A stretch of 9,270 bases of DNA from Bacillota bacterium (GCA_021848765.1 JAJZTU010000124.1:1-9270), one strand, 5' to 3'; shown: positions 1 through 6,383, counted from the first letter of the stretch. Translations and numbers: made by a program. Notes: generated by a model from the letters alone, not told the origin.

Positions 1-1713
1 ACCACAGAGGTAGATGTAGATAATAAACCCGATGAATGGTCTGAGTTTGACCATGATGATCAGCCACAGCTTGAAGTATTAAGTTTGGACCAGGATGGTA
101 ATGAGGAACCGGGAGAAGTGCAACCGCCGGAGGTGCTGGATCAGAAGGCTGATAACCAATCAGCAGAAATGTTTGGTTTAGGCCAGGATAATGCCAACCA
201 ACCCGTACTGCCGGACGCTCCCTTGCCCGTAATGGCTGCTCAACCACAGGAAGCTAAAACCGGCAAAGGGGTAGAGCTGGCTGTTCAGCCGCAAAAAACA
301 TCACTGCCGGCAATAGCCCTGTTGGCCCAAGGCAGGCGGAGTGGGTTAATGCCCTTTACTGATGATATTTTGGAAAAGGCCAGTCTACTGGAGGAAACCT
401 TGGCTAATTTCGGGGTAAGGGCCCAAGTGACCGATTTTACCCAGGGTCCCACCATAACCCGGTTTGAGGTGCAGCCGGCGCCAGGGGTGAAGGTCAGCCG
501 GATTGTGAGCTTGGCTGATGATATTGCTTTGGCCTTGGCAGCGGCAGATGTGCGCATTGAGGCGCCGATTCCGGGTAAGGCAGCAGTAGGCATTGAGGTG
601 CCTAACCGGGAGTTGGTGTCAGTATCCCTCCGGGAGGTACTGGAGAGTAAACTGTTTGCCCAGGCCCGGTCTAAGCTGTCGGTGGTTTTGGGTAAGGATA
701 TCGGCGGGGAGCCGGTGGTGGCTGACCTGGTCCGCATGCCTCATTTATTGATTGCAGGGTCTACGGGTTCGGGGAAGAGTGTGTGCATGAACTCCCTGAT
801 TATCAGCCTTTTGTATAAGGCTAGGCCGCATGAGGTCAAGTTTCTGATGATTGACCCCAAAATAGTGGAACTGTCAACTTATAATGGAATACCTCATCTT
901 ATTGCCCCGGTGATTACTGATCCCAAACAGGCGACTGCAGCCCTGCGCTGGGTGGTCACCGAGATGGAAAACCGGTATAATCTCTTTGCCCAGACCGGTG
1001 TGAAGAACCTGGAAAGTTATAATGAGCTGCAGAAAGCTGCTCAGGGACATGTTCTGCCACTGGTGGTAGTACTGATTGATGAACTAGCCGACTTGATGAT
1101 GGTAGCCTCGCGGGAAGTAGAGGAAGCTATTTGCCGGTTAGCTCAGATGGCCAGAGCGGCGGGGATTCACTTGGTGATAGCCACCCAGCGGCCTTCGGTG
1201 GATGTGATTACCGGAATTATTAAGGCCAATATCCCTTCCCGGATTGCTTTTGCGGTATCCTCTCAGGTGGATTCCAGGACTATTTTGGATATGGCCGGGG
1301 CGGAAAAGCTTCTGGGCAGGGGGGATATGTTGTTTAGTCCCATCGGTGCACCAAAGTCGGTGCGGGTACAAGGGGCTTTTGTTTCCGATGAGGAAGTGGA
1401 AAAGGTGGTAGGGTTCTGGAAGTCCCAGGGCAAGCCGGAGTACCTGGAAGGTGTATTACGGCCCGATACCAACAGGACTGGCAGCGAGCAGCAAGAAGAC
1501 GAGGATGAACTGCTGCCTGCAGCCACCAAGCTGATTATTGAATGTGGGCAGGCCTCAGTTTCTATGCTCCAGAGGAGATTTCGCATCGGATATACCAGAG
1601 CTGCGCGACTAATAGATTTGATGCAGGAAAAGGGCTTTATCGGCGGCTATGAAGGAAGTAAACCAAGGGAAGTACTGGTGAGCAAGGAAGAGTGGCAGGA
1701 GATATTTGGCTAG
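1..1713 (+). CDS. spoIIIE: DNA translocase SpoIIIE/FtsK family, C-terminal part (5' end outside window)
   Basis: The reading frame is open from base 1, so this is the last 570 codons of a longer gene; the N-terminal membrane segments lie upstream. The first ~85 visible residues are an acidic, Gln/Pro-rich linker. They are followed by the alpha/beta motor: Walker A GSTGSGKS at visible codons 253-260, a Walker B strand ending in LIDE at 358-361, and the ATQRPSVDVITG segment typical of the family. After a short acidic linker, the last ~65 residues form the winged-helix gamma domain that reads oriented chromosomal sequences. Proteins of this family pump DNA through a septum using ATP. In spore-formers SpoIIIE moves the chromosome into the forespore, and vegetative FtsK-like paralogues look almost the same over this region. 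The sporulation gene next to it favours SpoIIIE but does not prove it. No clear intrinsic terminator follows. Confidence 0.95.
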   Translation, partial: TTEVDVDNKPDEWSEFDHDDQPQLEVLSLDQDGNEEPGEVQPPEVLDQKADNQSAEMFGLGQDNANQPVLPDAPLPVMAAQPQEAKTGKGVELAVQPQKTSLPAIALLAQGRRSGLMPFTDDILEKASLLEETLANFGVRAQVTDFTQGPTITRFEVQPAPGVKVSRIVSLADDIALALAAADVRIEAPIPGKAAVGIEVPNRELVSVSLREVLESKLFAQARSKLSVVLGKDIGGEPVVADLVRMPHLLIAGSTGSGKSVCMNSLIISLLYKARPHEVKFLMIDPKIVELSTYNGIPHLIAPVITDPKQATAALRWVVTEMENRYNLFAQTGVKNLESYNELQKAAQGHVLPLVVVLIDELADLMMVASREVEEAICRLAQMARAAGIHLVIATQRPSVDVITGIIKANIPSRIAFAVSSQVDSRTILDMAGAEKLLGRGDMLFSPIGAPKSVRVQGAFVSDEEVEKVVGFWKSQGKPEYLEGVLRPDTNRTGSEQQEDEDELLPAATKLIIECGQASVSMLQRRFRIGYTRAARLIDLMQEKGFIGGYEGSKPREVLVSKEEWQEIFG

Positions 1714-1780
1714 ACGCTAGGAGATATTGGTCAGGTGATAGGAGGTCTTAAAACAGGTAAAAGAAGAATTTCATTAGAGC

Positions 1781-1799
1781 GCGGGGAATAGTTTCCCGC
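1781..1799 (+). other. Short stem-loop between spoIIIE and the SASP gene
   Basis: An 8-bp stem (1781-1788 with 1792-1799, one G-U pair) closes a 3-nt loop. It has no U-tract, so it is a poor intrinsic terminator. It overlaps the -35 element proposed for the SASP promoter and could be incidental. Confidence 0.35.
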
Positions 1800-1814
1800 T
1801 ATGAGCCCATACTA
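1786..1814 (+). promoter_or_regulatory. Sigma-G-like (forespore) promoter for the SASP gene
   Basis: CATACTA at 1808-1814 matches the sigma-G -10 consensus. GAATA at 1786-1790 matches the -35 consensus (GHATR), and the spacing is 17 nt. Transcription would start near 1821, about 10 nt before the Shine-Dalgarno. SASP genes are classic sigma-G targets, so motif and context agree. No test beyond reading the sequence was possible. Confidence 0.7.
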
Positions 1815-1845
1815 AAACCAGACCAAGTTGAAAGGAGGAGTTCCT

Positions 1846-2163
1846 GTGGCTAGACAGAAGCACCCTCCCAAAATTGCCGAAGCCATGAATAAGTTCAAGT
1901 TTGAGGTGGCCGGGGAACTGGGCATCCCCTTGAACGACTACGACAACGGTGACCTTACCTCAAGGGATTGTGGCCGTATCGGCGGTACCATGGTTAAGCG
2001 TTTGATTGAACTTGGTCAACAGGTACTGGTAGCTAACTATGAGGCCGCGGAAAGGCGGAAGGACATCAAACTTGTTCATTCCCAAAAAAGGCCGAAGGCG
2101 GCGAAAGGGTCTCAAGTTGCGGCCAGGACAGCCGGAGCCCGGGTTTACTACGTGGCCCGGTAA
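1846..2163 (+). CDS. Alpha/beta-type small acid-soluble spore protein (SASP), long C-terminal variant
   Basis: SASPs coat forespore DNA, shift it to an A-like form and protect it from UV and heat; the GPR protease degrades them at germination. The diagnostic parts are present: NKFKFEVAGELGI near residues 16-28, which contains the GPR cleavage-type FEVA motif, then NDYDNGDLTSRDCGRIGG and MVKRLIE. The start is taken as GTG at 1846 because AAAGGAGG at 1831-1838 sits at normal spacing; a TTG at 1828 lies upstream of that ribosome-binding site. At 105 aa it is longer than the usual 60-75 aa. The extra C-terminal ~35 residues are rich in Lys/Arg/Ala and end in RVYYVAR. It is monocistronic, between a sigma-G-like promoter and a strong terminator. 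Family assignment is secure; the role of the tail is unknown. Confidence 0.93.
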   Translation: MARQKHPPKIAEAMNKFKFEVAGELGIPLNDYDNGDLTSRDCGRIGGTMVKRLIELGQQVLVANYEAAERRKDIKLVHSQKRPKAAKGSQVAARTAGARVYYVAR

Positions 2164-2171
2164 CTCCGGAA

Positions 2172-2229
2172 AAAGAGCAGGATAGATCCGGCGGGAAGCC
2201 CGCAGGAGAAATCCTGCTCTTTGCTTTTT
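2172..2229 (+). terminator. Intrinsic terminator of the SASP gene
   Basis: A perfect 12-bp stem, AAAGAGCAGGAT (2172-2183) with ATCCTGCTCTTT (2211-2222), is followed by a U-rich tail (TTGCTTTTT, 2221-2229). A second small stem, GCGGG/CCCGC (2191-2195 with 2199-2203), sits inside the loop. It starts 8 nt after the SASP stop codon. Confidence 0.85.
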
Positions 2230-2281
2230 CCACGTTGAAAATGGCATTGCCAACGTTCTTGTTGTAGGCCTAAAGCCCTTT

Positions 2282-2338
2282 TGCTTCCGGGTCGGGAGGA
2301 GGCGGGGTGTTCCCCCGCCCCCTCCTGCTTCCGGGTCG
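2282..2338. repeat. GC-rich hairpin between two 13-bp direct repeats
   Basis: TGCTTCCGGGTCG occurs identically at 2282-2294 and 2326-2338. The 31 nt between (2295-2325) fold into one hairpin: 12 of 13 positions pair, the loop is TGTTC at 2308-2312, and the only mismatch is A2300 with C2320. The arrangement looks like a small palindromic insertion with a target duplication, or like a module of the structured region that follows. No protein-coding potential is apparent. Confidence 0.7.
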
Positions 2339-2392
2339 CATAGCCGGCTTGTTCCGTGCACCGTGGTTAGTCGTACCGGCCGTAACGCTACC

Positions 2393-2702
2393 TGAAAATG
2401 GCCACAAACTTTACCCAGGTCGGATACCTACCCTGGTTGAGGCGCTCATGGTGGAGTACCCTAGTCGCTCTTAGCGCAGGTCTGCAATAGAATCGACCTT
2501 GCCGGCACGGACGCCGGCAACCCTGCTGGGGTCACGGACGACCCATCAGCAGGGTTGGTCGATTCTATTAGCAGACCAAGCTTAGAGCGACTTGGTACGG
2601 AACTAAGAGCGCCCAACCGGGGTAGGTGTCCGACCGGAGACGAAAAGAGTTCGGCCAAAGCAGGCCGGTGTCCGACCTGACATTGAGAGTTGCCTATTTT
2701 CA
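2393..2702 (+). ncRNA. Candidate large structured RNA (long, branched, imperfect inverted repeat)
   Basis: Nested complementary segments build one long rod. From outside in: 2393-2399 with 2696-2702; 2417-2428 with 2667-2678 (12 bp); 2429-2447 with 2607-2624; 2456-2460 with 2594-2598; 2464-2475 with 2580-2591; 2479-2498 with 2557-2577 (20 bp, one bulge). The tip forks into two hairpins, 2500-2519 and 2521-2554, both with the loop ACGGAC. A side hairpin is at 2652-2667. Two positions where the long helices differ (T2425 with G2670, and T2434 in the next helix) are G-U pairs if the plus strand is transcribed but A-C mismatches on the minus strand, which mildly favours plus. The hairpin at 2295-2325 shows the opposite preference. 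It does not match tmRNA, RNase P RNA, SRP RNA or 6S RNA as I know them. No clear dedicated promoter or terminator was found, so a DNA-level palindromic element remains possible. Confidence 0.5.
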
Positions 2703-2751
2703 TGCCTGGGATTTCCGCCACGCTATTTCCATGGATGTCGATTAAAATGGT

Positions 2752-2780
2752 TTGACAGCCCAGCAAACCTAAGCTACAAT
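2752..2780 (+). promoter_or_regulatory. Consensus sigma-A promoter (distal promoter P1 toward nrdR)
   Basis: TTGACA at 2752-2757, a 17-nt spacer and TACAAT at 2775-2780 give a near-ideal housekeeping promoter. Transcription would start near 2787 and run about 225 nt before the nrdR start codon. It lies just after the structured element, so it does not drive that element on the plus strand. Confidence 0.7.
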
Positions 2781-2786
2781 ATTAAT

Positions 2787-2910
2787 ACGAACATAAGTTT
2801 GACCACCTGGCCATAATTTGGTTCTCGAAAAATGAAATATCTTGTCCGAGGGCAAGCGAGTGAGTGTGATGGCAAAATCTTCCCCAAAATGCTGTTCAAC
2901 CCCTTTTTTT
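2787..2910 (+). other. Long untranslated leader downstream of P1
   Basis: No gene is visible here. A small stem-loop (2841-2847 with 2851-2856, one bulged T) is closed further by CTCG/CGAG (2824-2827 with 2857-2860). A U-rich run (TTTTTTTATTTT) spans 2904-2915, but no good stem sits directly before it, so I do not call a terminator. It matches no riboswitch class I know. Confidence 0.3.
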
Positions 2911-2913
2911 ATT

Positions 2914-2942
2914 TTGACGACACAATATATGGGGTGTAGAAT
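2914..2942 (+). promoter_or_regulatory. Proximal promoter P2 of the nrdR-nrdD-nrdG operon
   Basis: TTGACG (2914-2919), a 17-nt spacer and TAGAAT (2937-2942) form a good sigma-A promoter, with a start expected near 2949 and a ~60-nt leader. The first NrdR box fills the spacer exactly, so a bound repressor would block polymerase. Confidence 0.7.
2920..2935 (+). promoter_or_regulatory. NrdR box 1
   Basis: ACACAATATATGGGGT matches the 16-bp NrdR consensus ACACWATATATWGTGT at 14 positions. It lies between the -35 and -10 elements of P2. Confidence 0.75.
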
Positions 2943-2960
2943 GAAAATGTATTAAAAACA

Positions 2961-2976
2961 ATACTAAATATAGTAA
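2961..2976 (+). promoter_or_regulatory. NrdR box 2
   Basis: ATACTAAATATAGTAA matches the NrdR consensus at 12 of 16 positions. It lies just downstream of the expected P2 start. Its centre is 41 bp from that of box 1, close to four helical turns, which puts both boxes on the same DNA face as expected for tandem NrdR sites. Confidence 0.65.
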
Positions 2977-3010
2977 CGAATTTTCTGACTTCTCACTTGG
3001 GGGTGGGGTG

Positions 3011-3496
3011 GTGAAGTGCCCGTTTTGTGAACACGAGGAGACCAAGGTACTGGATTCCCGCTCTGCTGATGAGGGTACCAGTATTCGCCGGCGGCGGGAG
3101 TGCACTGCTTGCGGCCGGAGGTTTACTACCTATGAACGAATGGAGGACAGACCCTTCCTGGTGGTCAAAAGCAACGGAAGCCGCGAGGCCTTTGACCGTG
3201 ACAAGTTGCTGCGGGGTATTATGAAGGCCACAGAAAAGCGCCCGGTATCCATGGACACCTTAAACCAGTTAGTGCAGGAAGTGGAGATTCAGGCCAAGCA
3301 CTCGTATGAGAAGGAAATCCTCTCTTCCTATATCGGTGAGTTAGTAATGGAAAAGCTTAAGCATGTTGATGAGATTGCCTATGTTCGCTTTGCTTCAGTC
3401 TACCGGAAATTTAAAGATGTCAATGAATTTATGGAGGAACTGAGCCAGTTTTTCAATGGAGGCAAAGGTGGAAAGGGTGAAAGCGGTAAAGCATGA
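3011..3496 (+). CDS. nrdR: Transcriptional repressor NrdR
   Basis: NrdR senses ATP/dATP and represses ribonucleotide reductase genes. The protein (161 aa, normal size) begins MKCPFC and carries a zinc ribbon with Cys3, Cys6, Cys31 and Cys34 around the conserved DSR...IRRRREC segment. An ATP-cone domain covers roughly residues 47-137. I chose GTG at 3011 because it gives the family's usual MKCPFC start; another GTG lies directly before it at 3008. The Shine-Dalgarno is the G-rich run just upstream (near 2999-3007). Its TGA overlaps the nrdD start in an ATGA arrangement (3493-3496), which indicates translational coupling. Two NrdR boxes over the promoter point to autorepression and co-repression of the reductase. 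Identification is secure; regulation is inferred from the sites. Confidence 0.96.
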   Translation: MKCPFCEHEETKVLDSRSADEGTSIRRRRECTACGRRFTTYERMEDRPFLVVKSNGSREAFDRDKLLRGIMKATEKRPVSMDTLNQLVQEVEIQAKHSYEKEILSSYIGELVMEKLKHVDEIAYVRFASVYRKFKDVNEFMEELSQFFNGGKGGKGESGKA

Positions 3497-5520
3497 TTTA
3501 TACGATTAAGAAACGGGATGGCCGTACAGTCGTTTTTAACAGGGAGAAGATTAAGAATGCTATCATGGCTGCAGCCAGGGCGGTAGGCGGGGATAACGAG
3601 GAGATTGCGGACCGCTTGTCCATTCAGGTAATTGAGCAACTGGAGAAGGACCGCGCCAAGGGCGAACTCACGGTAGAAGTGGTGCAGGATGCTGTAGAAA
3701 AGGTGCTTATTGAAAACGGACATGCTCAAACTGCTAAAGCTTACATACTTTACCGGAACAAGCGGACCCGGATGCGGGAGGCTCAGTCCGACCTCATGGA
3801 TACCGTGGCGGAGATTCTGGTGGAGACCAGCAAGGAAAATGCTAATGTAACCCATAGCCCCATGGCTAAGATGCTGCAGATTGCTTCTACGGGGAGTAAA
3901 AAGTATTATCTTTCCAGATTGATGCCGGAAGAACATGCCAATGCCCATGTCAATGGGGATATACATATTCACGATTTGGACTTTTTCGGTAAAACCCTTA
4001 CCTGTGTGCAAATACCGCTCGGGCGTCTGCTCCTCTCGGGATTCAACAACGGGCACGGCTATATCAGGAGCCCTAAGGGCATCAAGTCGGCAGCCAACCT
4101 GACAGCGGTAATCATTCAATCCTCACAAAACGATATGCACGGTGGACAGTCGGTAGCCTTTTTTGACTATGACCTGGCTCCCTTTGTAGAGAGAGAACGC
4201 CGGCGGCAGCGCAAAATTATCGATGAACTGGAAGTTTCGGTTACTGATGAGAAACTGGAAAAGGTAGTTGACAAAGAGATCTACCAGGCCATGGAGGCTT
4301 TGATCTTTAACTTGAATACTATGCATTCCAGGGCGGGTGCCCAGGTCCCCTTTTCTTCACTGAATTTTGGGACGGATACCTCCCGGGATGGACGCTTGAT
4401 AACCAAAAATATTCTGCTGGCTTATGAGGCCGGTCTGGGCAAAGGCGAAAACCCCATCTTTCCTAACCTGATCTTTAAGCTAAAAAAGGGGATCAATATG
4501 GAGCCGGGGGACCCCAACTATGACCTCTTCCGGCTGGCCTTGAGAGTTACTTCGAAAAGGATGTTTCCCACCTATAGCTTTTTGGATTCTTCCTTCAATA
4601 AAGGCTACTCCGGGGAGAAAGAGGGAGAGGTCGCCTACATGGGCTGCCGGACCAGGGTTATCAGCAATGTCTGTGGACCCGAAGTGACTGAAGGCAGGGG
4701 GAATGCTTCCTTTACCACAATTAACTTGCCGCGGGTAGCCCTGAAAGCCAATAAGGATATTCCCAAGTTCTTTAATCTCCTGGATGAATTGCTTGACCTG
4801 GTTAAGGACCAACTGCTCTTCCGCTTTGAGGTCCAGTGCCGTCTCCGGGTGAGGGACATGCCTTTCCTGATGGGACAAAACCTCTACCTGGACAGTGATC
4901 AGCTGGGGCCTAATGATGAAATCAGGGAAGCAATCAAACATGGAACGCTTTCTATCGGGTTTATCGGCTTGGCCGAGACGCTAATGGCTTTGCTGGGCCA
5001 ACACCATGGCGAGAGTCAGGAGGCAGACCGACTGGGGGAAGAAATTGTGGCCTTTATGCGCTCCAAGTGTGATGCCTATGCCAAGGAATACCGTTTGAAT
5101 TTCAGCCTGCTGGGAACTCCTGCGGAAGGCTTGGCCGGGCGCTTTACCAGGATGGACCGGAAGGAGTTCGGGGTAGTGGAGGGCGTGACCGACCGGGAGT
5201 ATTACACTAATAGCTGTCACATCCCGGTGTGGCAGGAGATTTCCATGCAGGAAAAAGCCGCTATTGAGGGCAAGTACCACAAGTATCTAAATGCCGGGCA
5301 TATTCTCTATCTGGAGATGCCCAGCGTACCCCAGAATAACCTGGATGCCCTGGAGGCTATTGTGAAGCATATGGGGGCTTGTGATGTAGGCTACGGGGCA
5401 GTGAACTTCCCCATTGATTTCTGTAAGCTCTGTGGGTTCCTTGGGGTGATTAATGAAGACAGATGTCCGGTTTGCGGGTCTTCCGCTGAAGAGGAGTTTG
5501 AATTGGAATTGCAGTCATAA
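3493..5520 (+). CDS. nrdD: Class III (anaerobic) ribonucleoside-triphosphate reductase, large subunit lacking the glycyl-radical segment
   Basis: This enzyme converts NTPs to dNTPs without oxygen. An ATP-cone occupies about residues 1-95 and would bind the allosteric effectors. The ten-stranded barrel follows, with the likely radical/substrate cysteines at Cys171 (LTCVQ) and Cys385 (MGCRT), and the family's HGGQS and FDYDLAPFV-type segments between. The C-terminus has the zinc site Cys644, Cys647, Cys658 and Cys661. Normal NrdD proteins then continue into the loop bearing the glycyl radical (RVxGY). This one stops 14 residues after Cys661 with no such motif; the motif is in the next gene. The stop is TAA, and the next gene is in the same reading frame 30 nt later with its own ribosome-binding site and ATG. 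That suggests a real two-subunit enzyme rather than a frameshift. A recent nonsense mutation is the alternative. Confidence 0.93.
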   Translation: MIYTIKKRDGRTVVFNREKIKNAIMAAARAVGGDNEEIADRLSIQVIEQLEKDRAKGELTVEVVQDAVEKVLIENGHAQTAKAYILYRNKRTRMREAQSDLMDTVAEILVETSKENANVTHSPMAKMLQIASTGSKKYYLSRLMPEEHANAHVNGDIHIHDLDFFGKTLTCVQIPLGRLLLSGFNNGHGYIRSPKGIKSAANLTAVIIQSSQNDMHGGQSVAFFDYDLAPFVERERRRQRKIIDELEVSVTDEKLEKVVDKEIYQAMEALIFNLNTMHSRAGAQVPFSSLNFGTDTSRDGRLITKNILLAYEAGLGKGENPIFPNLIFKLKKGINMEPGDPNYDLFRLALRVTSKRMFPTYSFLDSSFNKGYSGEKEGEVAYMGCRTRVISNVCGPEVTEGRGNASFTTINLPRVALKANKDIPKFFNLLDELLDLVKDQLLFRFEVQCRLRVRDMPFLMGQNLYLDSDQLGPNDEIREAIKHGTLSIGFIGLAETLMALLGQHHGESQEADRLGEEIVAFMRSKCDAYAKEYRLNFSLLGTPAEGLAGRFTRMDRKEFGVVEGVTDREYYTNSCHIPVWQEISMQEKAAIEGKYHKYLNAGHILYLEMPSVPQNNLDALEAIVKHMGACDVGYGAVNFPIDFCKLCGFLGVINEDRCPVCGSSAEEEFELELQS

Positions 5521-5550
5521 ATAACACAGCGAAGAGGAGTGATTTGTTGT

Positions 5551-5829
5551 ATGGCAACCATGCAAGTTTTAACTCCGGAACAAATTATTTTCTTCAAGGA
5601 GAAGGCAAAACTGGCGGCTAATGCCAAGGGATTGGAGATTCTGGACAGTGATGTGCTGCTCACGCCGGAAGGGAAGGTTAAGGTGGTATCCCACTATGCG
5701 CCGAGCAGCATTGAACGGGTGCGCAGAGTTACCGGATATTTTTGTAAACTCTCTAACTGTAATGAGGCCAAATTGCAGGAAATCTCCCATCGGGTGAAAC
5801 ACGAGGTCTGTGGAGTATTGGAGAGGTAG
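5551..5829 (+). CDS. Separate glycyl-radical subunit of the anaerobic ribonucleotide reductase
   Basis: This 92-aa protein carries the part missing from the preceding NrdD. RVTGYF, with Gly62 as the expected radical site, is followed by the conserved NEAKLQEISHRVKH tail, which matches the normal NrdD C-terminus. About 55 residues precede the motif (LTPEQIIFFKEK...LLTPEGKVKV). I do not recognise them; ordinary NrdD has only a short linker there, so they may dock to the large subunit. The start is ATG 5551, with GAGGAG at 5534-5539 upstream; a GTG at 5539 overlaps that site and is less likely. It ends 2 nt before the nrdG frame. By analogy with GrcA (YfiD), which supplies a spare glycyl-radical domain to pyruvate formate-lyase, this would be a radical-carrying partner activated by NrdG. 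The motif is clear; two-protein assembly is inferred. Confidence 0.88.
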   Translation: MATMQVLTPEQIIFFKEKAKLAANAKGLEILDSDVLLTPEGKVKVVSHYAPSSIERVRRVTGYFCKLSNCNEAKLQEISHRVKHEVCGVLER

Positions 5830-5831
5830 AG

Positions 5832-6383
5832 GTGGTCAAAAAAATGAGAATCCGCATTGCGGGAATAACTCATGAAAGCCTTGTGGATGGGCCGGGGCTC
5901 CGGACAGTGATCTGGGGTCAGGGATGTCCCCATGGTTGCCCTGGGTGTCATAATGCGCACACTCAGGATCCTGCAGGGGGAGCTGAGGTGGGGATTGAGG
6001 AAATCTTTCGCCAGATTGACCGGTCTTTCCTGGCTCAGGGGATTACCCTTTCCGGGGGAGAGCCTTTCCTTCAGCCCGCTGCTTTTGCCAGGCTGGCCGG
6101 TTATGCCAGGGAGAAGGGGCTGGATGTCTGGGCTTACACCGGATTCACTTTTGAAAAGTTACTTCAAGTATCTGAGCAGCAACCTGCTGTTTTGGAATTG
6201 CTGAGGGCTGTTGATGTACTGGTAGACGGTCCTTTTGTGGAGGCGGAAAAGGATTTGAACCTGGTATTCCGGGGGTCCGGGAACCAGCGGATTATAGATG
6301 TGCCCAGGTCCTTGGATAAAAAAGCGCCGGTGGTGATACCGGATATGTACTTCCGCTCCGAAAAGGTAGTGGCTTCCTTTTAG
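5832..6383 (+). CDS. nrdG: Anaerobic ribonucleotide reductase activating protein (radical SAM)
   Basis: NrdG uses a [4Fe-4S] cluster and S-adenosylmethionine to make the 5'-deoxyadenosyl radical that abstracts hydrogen from the reductase glycine. The cluster motif CPHGCPGC (Cys32, Cys36, Cys39 from the GTG start) is visible, preceded by VDGPGLRTVIW and followed by the SAM-binding ITLSGGEP segment. The length of 183 aa is slightly above the family norm. Two starts are possible: GTG 5832, served by GGAGAGG ending at 5826, or ATG 5844, served by AGAGGTGG at 5828-5835. The shorter form (MRIRIAGI) fits homologues as well. It is the last gene of the operon, and its TAG overlaps by 4 nt the stop of a converging gene, so there is no room for a separate terminator. 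Confidence 0.95.
   Translation: MVKKMRIRIAGITHESLVDGPGLRTVIWGQGCPHGCPGCHNAHTQDPAGGAEVGIEEIFRQIDRSFLAQGITLSGGEPFLQPAAFARLAGYAREKGLDVWAYTGFTFEKLLQVSEQQPAVLELLRAVDVLVDGPFVEAEKDLNLVFRGSGNQRIIDVPRSLDKKAPVVIPDMYFRSEKVVASF

Noticed and set aside
1960..2361. 133-codon minus-strand frame opposite the SASP gene
   Set aside because: It crosses the SASP coding region and its terminator, is Arg/Pro/Gly-rich and has no recognisable motif.
2375..2430. Similarity to bacterial SRP RNA (GTAACGCTACC followed by CAGGTCGG)
   Set aside because: The invariant SRP domain IV loop (GGAA/AGCAGCC type) is missing; the match is short and fortuitous.
2610..2660. Possible cobalamin riboswitch (GACCGGAGAC resembles part of a B12 box), as often found near reductase genes
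   Set aside because: The rest of the B12 box and the conserved 5' core elements are absent, and the segment is better explained as an arm of the long inverted repeat.
2461..2766. 101-codon minus-strand open frame across the structured region
   Set aside because: It reads straight through the arms and loops of the inverted repeat, has low-complexity composition and no ribosome-binding site; it is a by-product of the structure.
2774..2789. A third NrdR-like site over the P1 -10 region
   Set aside because: Only the left half fits (8 of 16 positions), and the distance to the other boxes has no regular relation.
2870..2916. Intrinsic terminator ending in the U-rich run at 2904-2915
   Set aside because: No stable stem lies immediately upstream of the run.
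5518..5550. Readthrough of the nrdD TAA to give a fused protein
   Set aside because: The downstream frame is the same, but TAA is not a recoding-prone stop, and a ribosome-binding site plus ATG serve the second gene directly.
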